A DNA stretch of 17,768 nucleotides, taken from NCBI RefSeq assembly GCF_937958535.1, contig NZ_CALGNQ010000054.1, forward strand, positions 1 to 17,768, read 5' to 3'. The notes beneath the pieces are model-generated. The model ran no database searches and was not told the DNA's origin. It was given only the letters and a program-made list of their open reading frames with translations. The DNA is from an uncultured Georgenia sp. (GTDB taxonomy: Bacteria; Actinomycetota; Actinomycetes; Actinomycetales; Actinomycetaceae). Of the stretch, positions 1-7,358 are shown piece by piece (the first letter of the stretch is position 1; the number at the start of each line of letters is the position of its first letter). The translations under genes and the position numbers were made by a program.

Positions 1-863
1 TCGAAGATGTCGTCGAAGTCCCGGCCGCGGACGATCATCTTCTGGTAGATCGAGTAGTAGTGCTTGGGCCGCCCGGTGACGGTCGCCTTGATCTTGTTGG
101 CGCGCAGGTCGGCCTCGATCTGGGTGCGCACCGTGGAGAGGTACTCGTCGCGGGCCGGTGCCCGCTCGGCGACGAGGTGGACGATCTCGTCGTAGACCTT
201 GGGGTAGAGGGTGGCGAAGGAGAGGTCCTCCAGCTCCCACTTGATGGTGTTCATCCCCAGCCGGTGGGCCAGCGGGGCGTAGATCTCCAGCGTCTCGCGT
301 GCCTTGCGCTGGGCCGACTGCGGGGAGACGTACTTCCACGTGCGGGCGTTGTGCAGCCGGTCGGCGAGCTTGATGACGAGGACCCGGATGTCCCGGGCCA
401 TCGCCACGACCATCTTGCGGACGGTCTCCGCCTCGGCGGCCTCTCCGTAGGTCACCTTGTCGAGCTTGGTGACGCCGTCGACGAGGAGCGCGATCTCCTC
501 ACCGAAGTCGGCCCGCAGCTGCTCCAGGGAGTAGTCGGTGTCCTCGACGGTGTCGTGGAGCAGCGCCGCGGCGAGGGTCGGCACGGTCATGCCGAGCTCG
601 GCGAGGATGGTGGTGACGGCCACCGGGTGGGTGATGTACGGGTCCCCGCTCTTGCGCATCTGCCCGCGGTGGGCGCGCTCGGCCACGGTGAAGGCCCGCT
701 CGATGAGCGTGGTGTCGGCACGGGGGTGGTTGGACCGCAGTGCGTGGAGCACCGGCTCGATCGCCGGGGAGACGGCGGCCCGGGACCCGCGCAGCCCGAA
801 GCGCGACCGCACGCGTGGCGTGCGCGCGTCCGTGGTCGCACCGGTCACCGTGTCCTCCGACAT
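1..863 (-). CDS. rel: Bifunctional (p)ppGpp synthetase/hydrolase Rel (5' part only)
   Basis: Partial gene: 287 codons plus two bases are visible and the rest lies beyond the left edge. Rel/SpoT enzymes transfer pyrophosphate from ATP to GDP or GTP to make the stringent-response alarmones, and also hydrolyse them. The visible part holds the N-terminal HD hydrolase domain, with His65 in AHRGQ, the HD pair His103-Asp104 in LLHDTVEDT, Glu107-Asp108, and Asp168 in LADRLHN. All expected metal and catalytic positions are present, so hydrolysis looks intact. The synthetase domain begins near residue 255, where RPKHYYSIYQKM is visible; its catalytic core, TGS and ACT parts are off the window. The ATG at 863 follows GGAGTG, but a TAGAAT hexamer sits only 6 nt upstream, so the message may be leaderless. 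It lies 60 bp after apt, the usual actinobacterial neighbour. Actinobacteria typically have this single long bifunctional Rel, hence the symbol. Confidence 0.95.
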   Translation of the reverse strand, partial: MSEDTVTGATTDARTPRVRSRFGLRGSRAAVSPAIEPVLHALRSNHPRADTTLIERAFTVAERAHRGQMRKSGDPYITHPVAVTTILAELGMTVPTLAAALLHDTVEDTDYSLEQLRADFGEEIALLVDGVTKLDKVTYGEAAEAETVRKMVVAMARDIRVLVIKLADRLHNARTWKYVSPQSAQRKARETLEIYAPLAHRLGMNTIKWELEDLSFATLYPKVYDEIVHLVAERAPARDEYLSTVRTQIEADLRANKIKATVTGRPKHYYSIYQKMIVRGRDFDDIF

Positions 864-869
864 CACTCC

Positions 870-875
870 ATTCTA
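870..875 (-). promoter_or_regulatory. Candidate -10 box of rel (TAGAAT)
   Basis: On the minus strand the hexamer TAGAAT fits the actinobacterial TANNNT -10 pattern. Its last base is 7 nt upstream of the A of the rel ATG, which would put the transcription start at or within a base of the start codon. No convincing -35 is visible. A weak 5-bp hairpin (904-920) lies between the apt stop and this box and could partly separate the two transcripts. Read by eye only. Confidence 0.4.
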
Positions 876-923
876 GGACGACGGCGGGGTGACCGTGCGG
901 TGGGGCCCGTCGGCAGGGCCTGC

Positions 924-1460
924 TCAGTAGTGGAGGATGCTCTCCACCCGGTAGCCCGTGAGTTTGTCCCGGCCGCGCAGGTCGTCCAGCTCGAGGAGCA
1001 TCGTCAGGCCCGCGACCTGGGCGCCGGCGCCCTCGATGAGCTGCACGGCCGCCCGCGCGGTCCCACCGGTGGCCAGGACATCGTCGATGATGAGCACCCG
1101 GTGGCCCTGGGTCACCGTCTCGGGCCGCACCTCGAGCCGGGCCGTGCCGTACTCCAGGGTGTAGTCGACGCCGGTGACGTTGCCGGGCAGGCGCCCGGCC
1201 TTGCGGACGGTGATCATGCCGATGCGCAGGGCGTGCGCGAGGGGTGCGGCGAGGATGAACCCGCGGGACTCGAGGCCGGCGACGGCGTCCACCTGACCGC
1301 GGTACCGCTCGGCGAGTGCGTCGATGAGGGCGGCGAAGGCCGGGCCGTCGGCGAGCAGGGGGGTGATGTCCCGGAACAGCACGCCCGGCTCCGGGAAGTC
1401 CGGGACCACCCGGACGTGGGAGTCGAGCAGCTCGGTGAGCTCTGCAGGGAAGTCGGTCAA
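924..1460 (-). CDS. apt: Adenine phosphoribosyltransferase
   Basis: 178 residues, the normal length of the family. It converts adenine and PRPP to AMP and pyrophosphate in cytosolic purine salvage. The PRPP-binding motif VLIIDDVLATGGTA is at residues 122-135, and the N-terminal FRDITPLL and GLESRGFI blocks (29-36, 62-69) are classic Apt signatures. The frame is open far upstream (to about 3095), but that extension is a shadow of secF/secD. I chose the TTG at 1460 because it begins right at the conserved N-terminus, overlaps the secF stop in a TTGA tetranucleotide, and is preceded by GGAAGG at a good distance. Apt is therefore probably translationally coupled to secF. The order secD-secF-apt-rel is common in Actinobacteria; placing apt next to rel puts two purine nucleotide enzymes side by side. 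Confidence 0.93.
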   Translation of the reverse strand: MTDFPAELTELLDSHVRVVPDFPEPGVLFRDITPLLADGPAFAALIDALAERYRGQVDAVAGLESRGFILAAPLAHALRIGMITVRKAGRLPGNVTGVDYTLEYGTARLEVRPETVTQGHRVLIIDDVLATGGTARAAVQLIEGAGAQVAGLTMLLELDDLRGRDKLTGYRVESILHY

Positions 1461-2542
1461 CGTCGCCCCTTCCGGCGCTTGGGCTGGGCCGCCTGGCCAC
1501 GGTGATGGCCGGCGACGACGGTGGTCTCCTCGGCGGGTGTCGCGACCGGGGTCTCCTCGGTCCCGGTGGTGCGACGGCGGCGCTCCAGCACCTCGGCAGT
1601 GTGGGTCCGCACGGTCTCCTCCCGCTCGTGCAGCACCACCTGGAGGGGGCTGGCGACGAAGATCGAGGAGATCGTCGAGACGAACATGCCGACGAACAGC
1701 GCCAGGGCGATGTCGCGCAGCGTGCCCGCCCCGAGCAGGAGGGCACCGACGAAGAGGATGGAGCCGACCGGCAGCAACGAGGTGAGCGAGGTGTTGATGG
1801 AGCGGATGAGCGTCTGGTTGACCGCGAGGTTGGACAGCTCGGCATAGGTGCGCTCGTGCTGCTCGGTGAGGTTCTCGGTGTTCTCCCGGACCTTGTCGAA
1901 GACGACGACGGTGTCGTACAGGGAGTACCCGAGGATGGTGAGCAGCCCGATGACGGTCGCCGGGGTGACCTCCCAGCCGACCACCGAGTACACCCCGACC
2001 GTCACGAGGAGGTCGTGGAGCAGCGCGACGAGGGCCGAGGTCGCCATCTTCCAGCTGCGGAAGTACACCGACAGGACGACCGAGACGAGGACGATGAAGA
2101 CCGCCAGCCCCTGGAGGGCCTGCCGGGTGATGTCCTGCCCCCAGGAGGGGCCGATGAAGGTGGAGGTGACGTCGGTGAGCGGGACGTCGTAGGCCTCGGC
2201 CAGGCCCTGGCGGATCTCCTCGGTCTGCTCGGTGGTCAGCTCCTGTGTCTGCACCCGGACGGCGGACGCGCCGACGGTGGTGACGCGGGCCACCTCGCCG
2301 TCGCCGAGCGAGGCGACGACGTCGTGGGCCGGCTGCTCCTCCAGGGTGGCGGTCCCGGTGATGGTGAACTGCGAGCCGCCCCGGAACTCGATGCCGGCGT
2401 TGATGCCCTTGAACGCGACGAGCAGCGCCGACAGCAGGACGAGCGCGACAGCGGCGGTGAGCCAGGTGCGGCGGCGCTGCACGAACGGGATGGACCGTTC
2501 GCCGGTGTGGAGCTGGTTGCCCAGCTGGGCCAGGCTGATCAT
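1457..2542 (-). CDS. secF: Protein translocase subunit SecF
   Basis: 361 residues. SecF pairs with SecD in the membrane and uses the proton gradient to pull exported proteins off the SecYEG channel on the outer face. It has one transmembrane helix near residues 27-44, an external domain (about 45-140) with the FRGGSQF block, then a group of helices from about 143 to 305. The conserved segment GYSLYDTVVVFDKVREN (205-221) is the characteristic SecF fourth-helix region. The C-terminal tail (about 306-361) is hydrophilic and ends in a very basic stretch, QPKRRKGRR. The ATG at 2542 overlaps the secD stop as ATGA; longer in-frame extensions are shadows of secD. Signal of translational coupling with secD is clear, giving matched amounts of the two subunits. 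Confidence 0.96.
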   Translation of the reverse strand: MISLAQLGNQLHTGERSIPFVQRRRTWLTAAVALVLLSALLVAFKGINAGIEFRGGSQFTITGTATLEEQPAHDVVASLGDGEVARVTTVGASAVRVQTQELTTEQTEEIRQGLAEAYDVPLTDVTSTFIGPSWGQDITRQALQGLAVFIVLVSVVLSVYFRSWKMATSALVALLHDLLVTVGVYSVVGWEVTPATVIGLLTILGYSLYDTVVVFDKVRENTENLTEQHERTYAELSNLAVNQTLIRSINTSLTSLLPVGSILFVGALLLGAGTLRDIALALFVGMFVSTISSIFVASPLQVVLHEREETVRTHTAEVLERRRRTTGTEETPVATPAEETTVVAGHHRGQAAQPKRRKGRR

Positions 2543-4494
2543 CGGCCGTCCTCCTCGGTGGTGCCGGACGCCGCCGCGGCCTCCTGCTGGGCGCGCCGTT
2601 CGGCGGCGCGGCGCTCGGCGATGGTGAGCCGTTGCCCGACCGTCTCGGGCGGCCGCTGCTCGGTGGTCCGGGTGCGGGCGGTGGGTCGGGGCTCGCGCTC
2701 CACGCGGCCGCGGCCGCGGTAGGCCGGGGCGCGTGCCCCGATCGTCGCGTGGTTGAGGCCGGAGAGCGGGTGGCCCTCGCCGAAGAAGCGGGTGCGGATG
2801 AGCAGCTGCATCGTCGGGTGGGTGAAGAGGAAGACGACGACGAGGTCGATGACCGTGGTGAGGCCGAGGGTGAAGGCGAAGCCACGCACTCCGCCGACGG
2901 CGAGGAAGTACAGCACCACGGCGGCGAGCAGGGTGACGACGTCGGAGATGACGATCGTCCGCTTGGCCCGGTTCCACCCGTGCTCGATCGCGCCCTCGAG
3001 GGTGCGGCCCTCGCGGATCTCGTCACGGATGCGCTCGAAGTAGAGGATGAAGGAGTCGGCGGTGATGCCGACGGCGACGATGAGGCCGGCGACACCGGCG
3101 AGCGAGAGCCGGTAGCCCTGCAGCCAGGAGAGCAGGAGGATCGCCCCGTAGGTGGTCCCCGCCGCGGCGAGCAGGCTGCCCACCGCGATGAACGCCAGGC
3201 CTCGGTACTGCCAGAGCATGTACAGGGCGACGAGCACCAGGCCGATGACCCCGGCGATGAGCCCGATGCGCAGGTGCTCCGAGCCCAGGGTGGCGGAGAT
3301 CTGCTCCTCGCTCTGCACCTCGAAGTTCAGCGGCAGGGAGCCGAAGTTCAGCTGGTTGGCCAGGGTGTTGGCGCTCTCCCGGGTGAAGCTGCCGGAGATC
3401 TGCGCCTGGCCGTCGGGGATGACCTGGTTCATCCGCGGGGCGGAGATGACCAGGCCGTCCAGGACGATGCCGAACTGGTTCTGCGGCGGCTGCTGGTTCA
3501 CGAGTCGCTCGGAGGTCTGCCGGAAGAGCTCGGTGCCCTCGCCGGTGAACTCGAGGTTGACCACCCAGTTGTTGGTCGTGACACCCGCCTGGGTGACCTC
3601 CAGCCCGGAGCCCGCGGAGTCGACCTGGGTGCCCTCGACGTCGACCGGGCCGAGGACGAACTTGCTGAAACCGTCCTGGGCGCATGCGACGAGCGGCCGC
3701 TCGGGGTCGTCCTGCACGCCGCCGACGAGGTTCGCCGGGTCGGTGCAGTCGAGGGTGTACATGTCGTAGAGGACCTGCTCGGTGACCCAGGCGAGGTCGC
3801 TGTTGCTCGTCGGCTCGGTGGCGGGGGTGTCGGACAGCTCCCCGTCGCCGTCCTCGTCGGCCACGGCGAAGGCGGCGGCCTCGATCGCCTCGCGGTCCAC
3901 CGCCGGCGCCGAGGGCGCTTCCAGGGCCGGGGCCTCGTCGGCGGAGGTCTCCTCGGCCTCGGCGGCCTGCTCCTCGCCGGACTCGTCCGCGGTGCCTTCC
4001 CCGTCGGCGGCCTCCGCCTCGGCGTCGGGCTCGGGCGTCGGCAGCCCCTCCTGGTTCGGGTCGATGGGGGTGGGGTCCGTGACCAGGAGGACGGGCCGGA
4101 ACCGCAGCTCCGCGGACTGCCGGACGAGGTCGAGGGTGGCCTCGTCGGGGTTGCCGGGCAGGCCGACGACGATGTTGGCCGACCCCTGCCGGGTGATCTC
4201 GGCCTCGGCGACACCGGAGGCGTCGACGCGCTGCCGGATGATCTGGATCGCCTGCTCGATGTCCTCGGCGGTGATCTCGTCACCCTCCTGGGCCTCGGGG
4301 TCCAGCCGGGGCGTGAGGATGAGCTGGACGCCGCCCTCGAGGTCGAGTGCGAGCCCGGGGGCGAAGGAGGGGCCGGAGTCGCCGTCGCTGTCGTCGTGGA
4401 GCTGCTGTCCGATCGCCACGGCGCCGAGCATCGCCGCGAGCAGGACGATGAGGGTGACGATCTTCCGCAGCGGACGTGGGGCGGTGGACGCCAA
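2539..4494 (-). CDS. secD: Protein translocase subunit SecD
   Basis: 651 residues, partner of SecF. One N-terminal helix (about 12-30) is followed by a large external domain and by helices from about 405 to 560, which include GVAGLIVAVGITADSFILYF (467-486), a diagnostic SecD segment. DLEGGVQLIL (51-60) is the usual D1-type block. Unusual parts are an Ala/Glu/Asp-rich low-complexity insertion (about 144-200), a Ca-loop-like DEDGDGEL (213-220), and two cysteines (250, 271) that could form an external disulfide. The last 70 residues are a charged, Arg-rich cytoplasmic tail. The start is a TTG at 4494, placed just before the basic-hydrophobic N-terminus. The ribosome site is weak (AGAAAG), and a perfect hairpin precedes it around the yajC stop, so translation may depend on yajC. 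Confidence 0.96.
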   Translation of the reverse strand: MASTAPRPLRKIVTLIVLLAAMLGAVAIGQQLHDDSDGDSGPSFAPGLALDLEGGVQLILTPRLDPEAQEGDEITAEDIEQAIQIIRQRVDASGVAEAEITRQGSANIVVGLPGNPDEATLDLVRQSAELRFRPVLLVTDPTPIDPNQEGLPTPEPDAEAEAADGEGTADESGEEQAAEAEETSADEAPALEAPSAPAVDREAIEAAAFAVADEDGDGELSDTPATEPTSNSDLAWVTEQVLYDMYTLDCTDPANLVGGVQDDPERPLVACAQDGFSKFVLGPVDVEGTQVDSAGSGLEVTQAGVTTNNWVVNLEFTGEGTELFRQTSERLVNQQPPQNQFGIVLDGLVISAPRMNQVIPDGQAQISGSFTRESANTLANQLNFGSLPLNFEVQSEEQISATLGSEHLRIGLIAGVIGLVLVALYMLWQYRGLAFIAVGSLLAAAGTTYGAILLLSWLQGYRLSLAGVAGLIVAVGITADSFILYFERIRDEIREGRTLEGAIEHGWNRAKRTIVISDVVTLLAAVVLYFLAVGGVRGFAFTLGLTTVIDLVVVFLFTHPTMQLLIRTRFFGEGHPLSGLNHATIGARAPAYRGRGRVEREPRPTARTRTTEQRPPETVGQRLTIAERRAAERRAQQEAAAASGTTEEDGR

Positions 4495-4514
4495 CGCTGT
4501 CTTCTTTCTGCTGT

Positions 4515-4533
4515 GCCGCGCCTCAGGCGCGGC
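4515..4533 (-). repeat. Perfect 8-bp hairpin with the yajC stop codon as loop
   Basis: GCCGCGCC and GGCGCGGC pair perfectly around a 3-nt loop, and the loop is exactly the yajC TGA stop codon. It lies about 20 nt upstream of the secD TTG start. No T run follows, so it is not a standard intrinsic terminator. It could be an mRNA processing or pausing element, or it could hold back secD translation. Confidence 0.55.
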
Positions 4534-4948
4534 GTTCGTCGTTCTCGTCGCCGGGCCGGTCGGCCGGCTCGTCGGTGGTGGGGTCGGCGGGCTGCTCGGT
4601 CAGCGACGAGGCGTCGTCCGGCACGGCGATGTCCGCGACGCCGTCCTCGTGGGACTCCTCCGTCTCGGCGTCGTCGTCGGTGTCGACGGCGAAGGGCGGC
4701 TCGGTGACCGCGGCGATGGCCTCGCGCTTCCACAGCGTCTCGATCCCGGGGGTGGACTCCAGGGTGATGACGTCACCGTCGATGTCGACGATGGTCCCGT
4801 AGAAGCCGGATGCGGTCATCACCTGCTGCCCGACCTGGAGGTTGCTGCGCAGCTCCTGCGCTGCCTGCCGCTGCTTCTTCGCGCCCCGCGACATCATCCA
4901 CATCATGAGGGCGAAGACGGCGATCAGGATGAGGAACGTCGGGTCCAC
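4523..4948 (-). CDS. yajC: Preprotein translocase subunit YajC
   Basis: 141 residues. YajC is a small single-helix membrane protein that associates with SecDF and the Sec channel. Residues 4-20 (FLILIAVFALMMWMMSR) form the helix, followed by RGAKKQRQAAQE and the conserved VGQQVMTASGFYGTIVDIDGD block (39-59). The last 55 residues are a strongly acidic, low-complexity tail, longer than in most proteobacterial YajC. The start is a GTG at 4948 with AAGGGAG at suitable spacing; this gives the expected N-terminus close to the helix. It is the first gene of the yajC-secD-secF-apt operon. Confidence 0.94.
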   Translation of the reverse strand: MDPTFLILIAVFALMMWMMSRGAKKQRQAAQELRSNLQVGQQVMTASGFYGTIVDIDGDVITLESTPGIETLWKREAIAAVTEPPFAVDTDDDAETEESHEDGVADIAVPDDASSLTEQPADPTTDEPADRPGDENDERRA

Positions 4949-5014
4949 GGAGTCTCCCTTGGTGGCGATGGGGCTGCGTCAGGGCAGCACTCATCGACGG
5001 CAAAATACTGGACG

Positions 5015-5044
5015 AGTCTAGGTGACGGCGGCGACAGGGGGAAA
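5015..5044 (-). promoter_or_regulatory. Candidate promoter of the yajC-secDF-apt operon
   Basis: On the minus strand TAGACT (5015-5020) is a good actinobacterial -10 box. TTTCCC (5039-5044) lies 18 nt upstream and is a weak -35 candidate. The predicted transcript would begin near 5008 with a leader of about 60 nt before the yajC GTG. The 11-nt block around the -10 is shared exactly with the region upstream of pdxS. A short palindrome (5046-5058) just after the ruvB stop is the only terminator-like structure and is weak. Confidence 0.5.
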
Positions 5045-5060
5045 CCACCGGTCCGGTGTG

Positions 5061-6080
5061 TCAGGACCACAGTGCGCCGTCGTCGGGGCGGTGCAGCCCG
5101 AGGTGCTCGTAGGCGGCCGCGGTGGCGACGCGCCCGCGCGGGGTGCGGGAGACCAGTCCCTCACGCACGAGGAACGGCTCGGCGACCGTCTCGACGGTCT
5201 CCGGCTCCTCACCGACGGCGACGGCGAGGGTGGACAGGCCCACCGGTCCCCCGCCGAAGCGCTCGCACAGCGCGCGCAGCACGGCGCGGTCGAGCCGGTC
5301 GAGCCCGCGCTGGTCCACCTCGAAGAGGTCGAGGGCGGCGTGGGCGGCCTCGAGGTCGAGCGTGCCGCTGCCGCGGACCTGCGCCCAGTCCTGCACGCGG
5401 CGCAGCAGCCGGTTGGCGATACGCGGGGTGCCGCGGGAGCGGGAGGCCAACTCCGCCGCGGCCCGGGGGTCGAGCTCCGCGCCGAGCAGGCGGGCGCTGC
5501 GGTAGAGCACCTGCTCCAGCTCGGCCGGGGAGTAGAACTCCAGGTGGCCGGTGAAGCCGAAGCGGTCCCGCAGCGGTGCGGGCAGCAGCCCGGCCCGGGT
5601 GGTGGCTCCGACGACGGTGAAGCGCGGCAGGGTGAGCGGGATGGACGTCGCGCCCGGGCCCTTGCCGACGATGACGTCGACGCGGAAGTCCTCCATCGCC
5701 AGGTAGAGCATCTCCTCCACCGGCCGGGCGAGCCGGTGGATCTCGTCGATGAACAGGACGTCGTGCTCCTGCAGCGAGGAGAGGATGGCGGCGAGGTCAC
5801 CGGGGTGCTGGACGGCGGGCCCGGAGGTGAGCCGCAGGGCCCCCTCGAGCTCGGCGGCGATGATCATCGCCAGCGTCGTCTTGCCCAGCCCAGGCGGGCC
5901 GGAGAGCAGGACGTGGTCGGGGGCCGAGCCGCGGGCGCGGGCGGCGTCCAGGACGAGGGCGAGCTGGTCGCGCACCACCGCCTGTCCCACGAAGTCCGCC
6001 AGCCGGCGGGGGCGCAGCGCGGCCTCGGCGGCCCGTTCGAGCTCGTCGGCCTCCGCGTCGAGGTACCGCTCCTCAGGCAC
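5061..6080 (-). CDS. ruvB: Holliday junction branch migration ATPase RuvB
   Basis: 339 residues. RuvB is the hexameric AAA+ motor that, loaded by RuvA, drives branch migration of Holliday junctions. Visible motifs are Walker A GPPGLGKT (61-68), Walker B FIDEIHRL (110-117), sensor 1 GATTRAG (158-164), the RDRFG arginine block (171-175), and the C-terminal winged-helix signature around SRTPRGR (311-317). An upstream GTG at 6113 would add 11 residues but has no ribosome site. The GTG at 6080 is preceded by GGGAGG at 8 nt and overlaps the ruvA stop, so I chose it. It is coupled to ruvA and under the same predicted SOS control. Confidence 0.96.
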   Translation of the reverse strand: MPEERYLDAEADELERAAEAALRPRRLADFVGQAVVRDQLALVLDAARARGSAPDHVLLSGPPGLGKTTLAMIIAAELEGALRLTSGPAVQHPGDLAAILSSLQEHDVLFIDEIHRLARPVEEMLYLAMEDFRVDVIVGKGPGATSIPLTLPRFTVVGATTRAGLLPAPLRDRFGFTGHLEFYSPAELEQVLYRSARLLGAELDPRAAAELASRSRGTPRIANRLLRRVQDWAQVRGSGTLDLEAAHAALDLFEVDQRGLDRLDRAVLRALCERFGGGPVGLSTLAVAVGEEPETVETVAEPFLVREGLVSRTPRGRVATAAAYEHLGLHRPDDGALWS

Positions 6081-6675
6081 GGGCGTGGCCTCCCAGGTGC
6101 TGCAGGGCGGCACGGAGCACGGCGGCGACGTCGCGGTCGGCCTCGGGGGCGGCGAGCACCGCGGTCACGGCGTCTTCGGCGGCCCTGGTGGACCAGCCGA
6201 GCTGGACGAGGGCCTCGACGACCTCCGGGGAGGTGTCCAGGGCGGCCGGCGCGGGGGCGGGCAGGTCACCGCGCACCGGGCCGAGCTTGTCCCCGATCTC
6301 GAGCAGGATGCGCTGGGCGCCCTTGCGCCCGATGCCCGGCACCTTGGTGAGGGCGGCGACGTCCTGGGCGGCGACGGCGGCGCGCAGCTCGTCCGGACGG
6401 TGGACGGCGAGCACGGCCAGCGCCAGCCGGGGCCCCACCCCGGAGACCGTCTGGAGGGTCTGGAAGACGTCGCGTTCGTCGTCCTCGGCGAAGCCGTAGA
6501 GCGTCAGCGAGTCCTCGCGCACGACGAGGGAGGTGGCCAGGTTCGCCTCGCTGCCGGGCCGCAGCGTGGCGAGCGTCGCGGGGGTGGCCTGGACGAGCAG
6601 ACCCACCCCGCCCACCGTGACGACGGCGGAGTCGAGCCGTACGGACTCGACGGTCCCCCGGACGCTGGCGATCAC
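6073..6675 (-). CDS. ruvA: Holliday junction branch migration complex subunit RuvA
   Basis: 200 residues, normal length. RuvA binds the four-way junction as a tetramer and positions RuvB rings. It begins MIASVRGTVE, typical of the N-terminal OB-fold domain. The two helix-hairpin-helix motifs are seen at SGVGPRLA (78-85) and VPGIGRKGAQRI (112-123). The C-terminal region (about 150-198) is the flexible RuvB-contacting domain. The start is a GTG at 6675 preceded by AAGGAG. It is separated from ruvC by 54 bp that contain a -10 hexamer and an SOS-type operator, so it heads its own damage-inducible ruvAB unit. Confidence 0.95.
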   Translation of the reverse strand: MIASVRGTVESVRLDSAVVTVGGVGLLVQATPATLATLRPGSEANLATSLVVREDSLTLYGFAEDDERDVFQTLQTVSGVGPRLALAVLAVHRPDELRAAVAAQDVAALTKVPGIGRKGAQRILLEIGDKLGPVRGDLPAPAPAALDTSPEVVEALVQLGWSTRAAEDAVTAVLAAPEADRDVAAVLRAALQHLGGHARA

Positions 6676-6691
6676 TTCGGCTCCTTGTCCC

Positions 6692-6707
6692 CGCCCCGTG
6701 CGGGGCG
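6692..6707 (-). repeat. Short GC hairpin in the ruvA leader
   Basis: CGCCCC and GGGGCG can pair with a 4-nt loop in the ruvA leader, a few bases upstream of the AAGGAG ribosome site. It overlaps the edge of the SOS-type operator. Its role is not clear; it might tune ruvA translation or be incidental in such GC-rich DNA. Confidence 0.3.
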
Positions 6708-6720
6708 AACGTGTGTGCGA
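6705..6720 (-). promoter_or_regulatory. LexA/SOS-type operator upstream of ruvA
   Basis: On the minus strand the 16-mer TCGCACACACGTTCGC matches the actinobacterial LexA box TCGAAC-N4-GTTCGA at 10 of 12 defined positions. It lies just downstream of the candidate -10 hexamer, over the expected transcription start, which is an ideal place for repression. ruvAB is a known SOS target in many bacteria, so context and motif agree. Confidence 0.7.
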
Positions 6721-6726
6721 ACAGTC

Positions 6727-6732
6727 AGGCTA
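6727..6732 (-). promoter_or_regulatory. Candidate -10 box of ruvAB overlapping the ruvC stop
   Basis: TAGCCT fits the TANNNT pattern. Its first three bases are the ruvC TAG stop codon. A start about 7 nt downstream would fall at the edge of the SOS operator and leave a leader of about 45 nt before the ruvA GTG. No convincing -35 is visible in the ruvC end. Confidence 0.45.
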
Positions 6733-7308
6733 GCGGGTGCGCAGCGCCGGCCGGGCCCGACGCGCCGCGAGCTCGGCCCGCGCCCAGGCCTCCTGGGCGG
6801 CGGTGGCCTGCCGGCCGCCCAGTCCCGCACCGGGGGTGCCGGCCCGCCACAGGTGGCACACCGCCAGGGCGAGCGCGTCGGCGGCGTCGGCCGGCTGGGG
6901 ACGCTGGGTGAGCCGCAGGATGCGCCGCACCATCTCCTGGACCTGGAGCTTGTCCGCGCGCCCGGACCCGGTCACCGCCGCCTTGACCTCGCTCGGGGTG
7001 TGGGTCCCGAGCGGCAGCCCGGCGCGGGCGGCGGCGACCATCGCGAGCCCGGCGACCTGGGCGGTGCCCATGACCGACCGGACGTTGTGCTGGGCGAAGA
7101 CGCGCTCGACGGCGACGGCGTCGACGTCGTGGCGCACGATCCACTCCTCGATCCCGGCCGAGATGGTCAGCAGCCGCTGGTGGATCGGCATGTCCGGCGG
7201 TGTGCGCAGGACGCCCATGGCCACGGCGCTGAGCTCACGCCGCGGACCGGAGTCCACGACGCCCAGCCCGCACCGGGTCAGGCCGGGGTCGACTCCGAGG
7301 ACGCGCAT
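6730..7308 (-). CDS. ruvC: Crossover junction endodeoxyribonuclease RuvC
   Basis: 192 residues. RuvC cuts Holliday junctions symmetrically to resolve recombination intermediates. The RNase H-like fold starts MRVLGVDPGLTRCG, with catalytic Asp7. The other acidic residues are Glu68 in VAVERVF, and Asp141 and Asp144 in PADAADALALA. All four catalytic positions are therefore present. The C-terminal 35 residues after the last catalytic helix are Ala/Arg-rich and poorly conserved. The ATG at 7308 is the only start giving the canonical N-terminus; its ribosome site is weak. It follows yebC by 50 bp with no clear promoter, so it is probably read from the yebC transcript. Confidence 0.95.
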   Translation of the reverse strand: MRVLGVDPGLTRCGLGVVDSGPRRELSAVAMGVLRTPPDMPIHQRLLTISAGIEEWIVRHDVDAVAVERVFAQHNVRSVMGTAQVAGLAMVAAARAGLPLGTHTPSEVKAAVTGSGRADKLQVQEMVRRILRLTQRPQPADAADALALAVCHLWRAGTPGAGLGGRQATAAQEAWARAELAARRARPALRTR

Positions 7309-7330
7309 GGGCCCAGTGTCTCAGCCGCCA

Positions 7331-7345
7331 CCCGCGCCTCGCGGG
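7331..7345 (-). repeat. Small hairpin in the yebC-ruvC spacer
   Basis: CCCGCG and CGCGGG are perfect complements around a 3-nt loop, between the yebC stop and the ruvC start. There is no T tract, so full termination is unlikely. It could pause transcription or protect an mRNA end, lowering ruvC relative to yebC. Confidence 0.35.
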
Positions 7346-7358
7346 AGCGACACCGCCG

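Noticed and set aside
924..3095. Apparent 723-codon fusion of apt with upstream sequence
   Set aside because: Only the last 178 codons resemble a protein family. The rest is an out-of-frame reading of secF and secD, and a TTG with ribosome site marks the real start.
2632..4707. Long plus-strand frame of 691 codons opposite secD and yajC, with others such as 15172-17190 opposite thrS and 60-1505 opposite rel and apt
   Set aside because: These lie antisense to genes with full family motifs, consist of low-complexity Gly, Val, Asp and Arg runs, and show no recognisable domain. Such frames are expected at very high GC.
5046..5058. Palindrome CACCGGTCCGGTG after ruvB as an intrinsic terminator
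   Set aside because: The centre leaves too small a loop, the realistic stem is about 4 bp, and no T tract follows directly.
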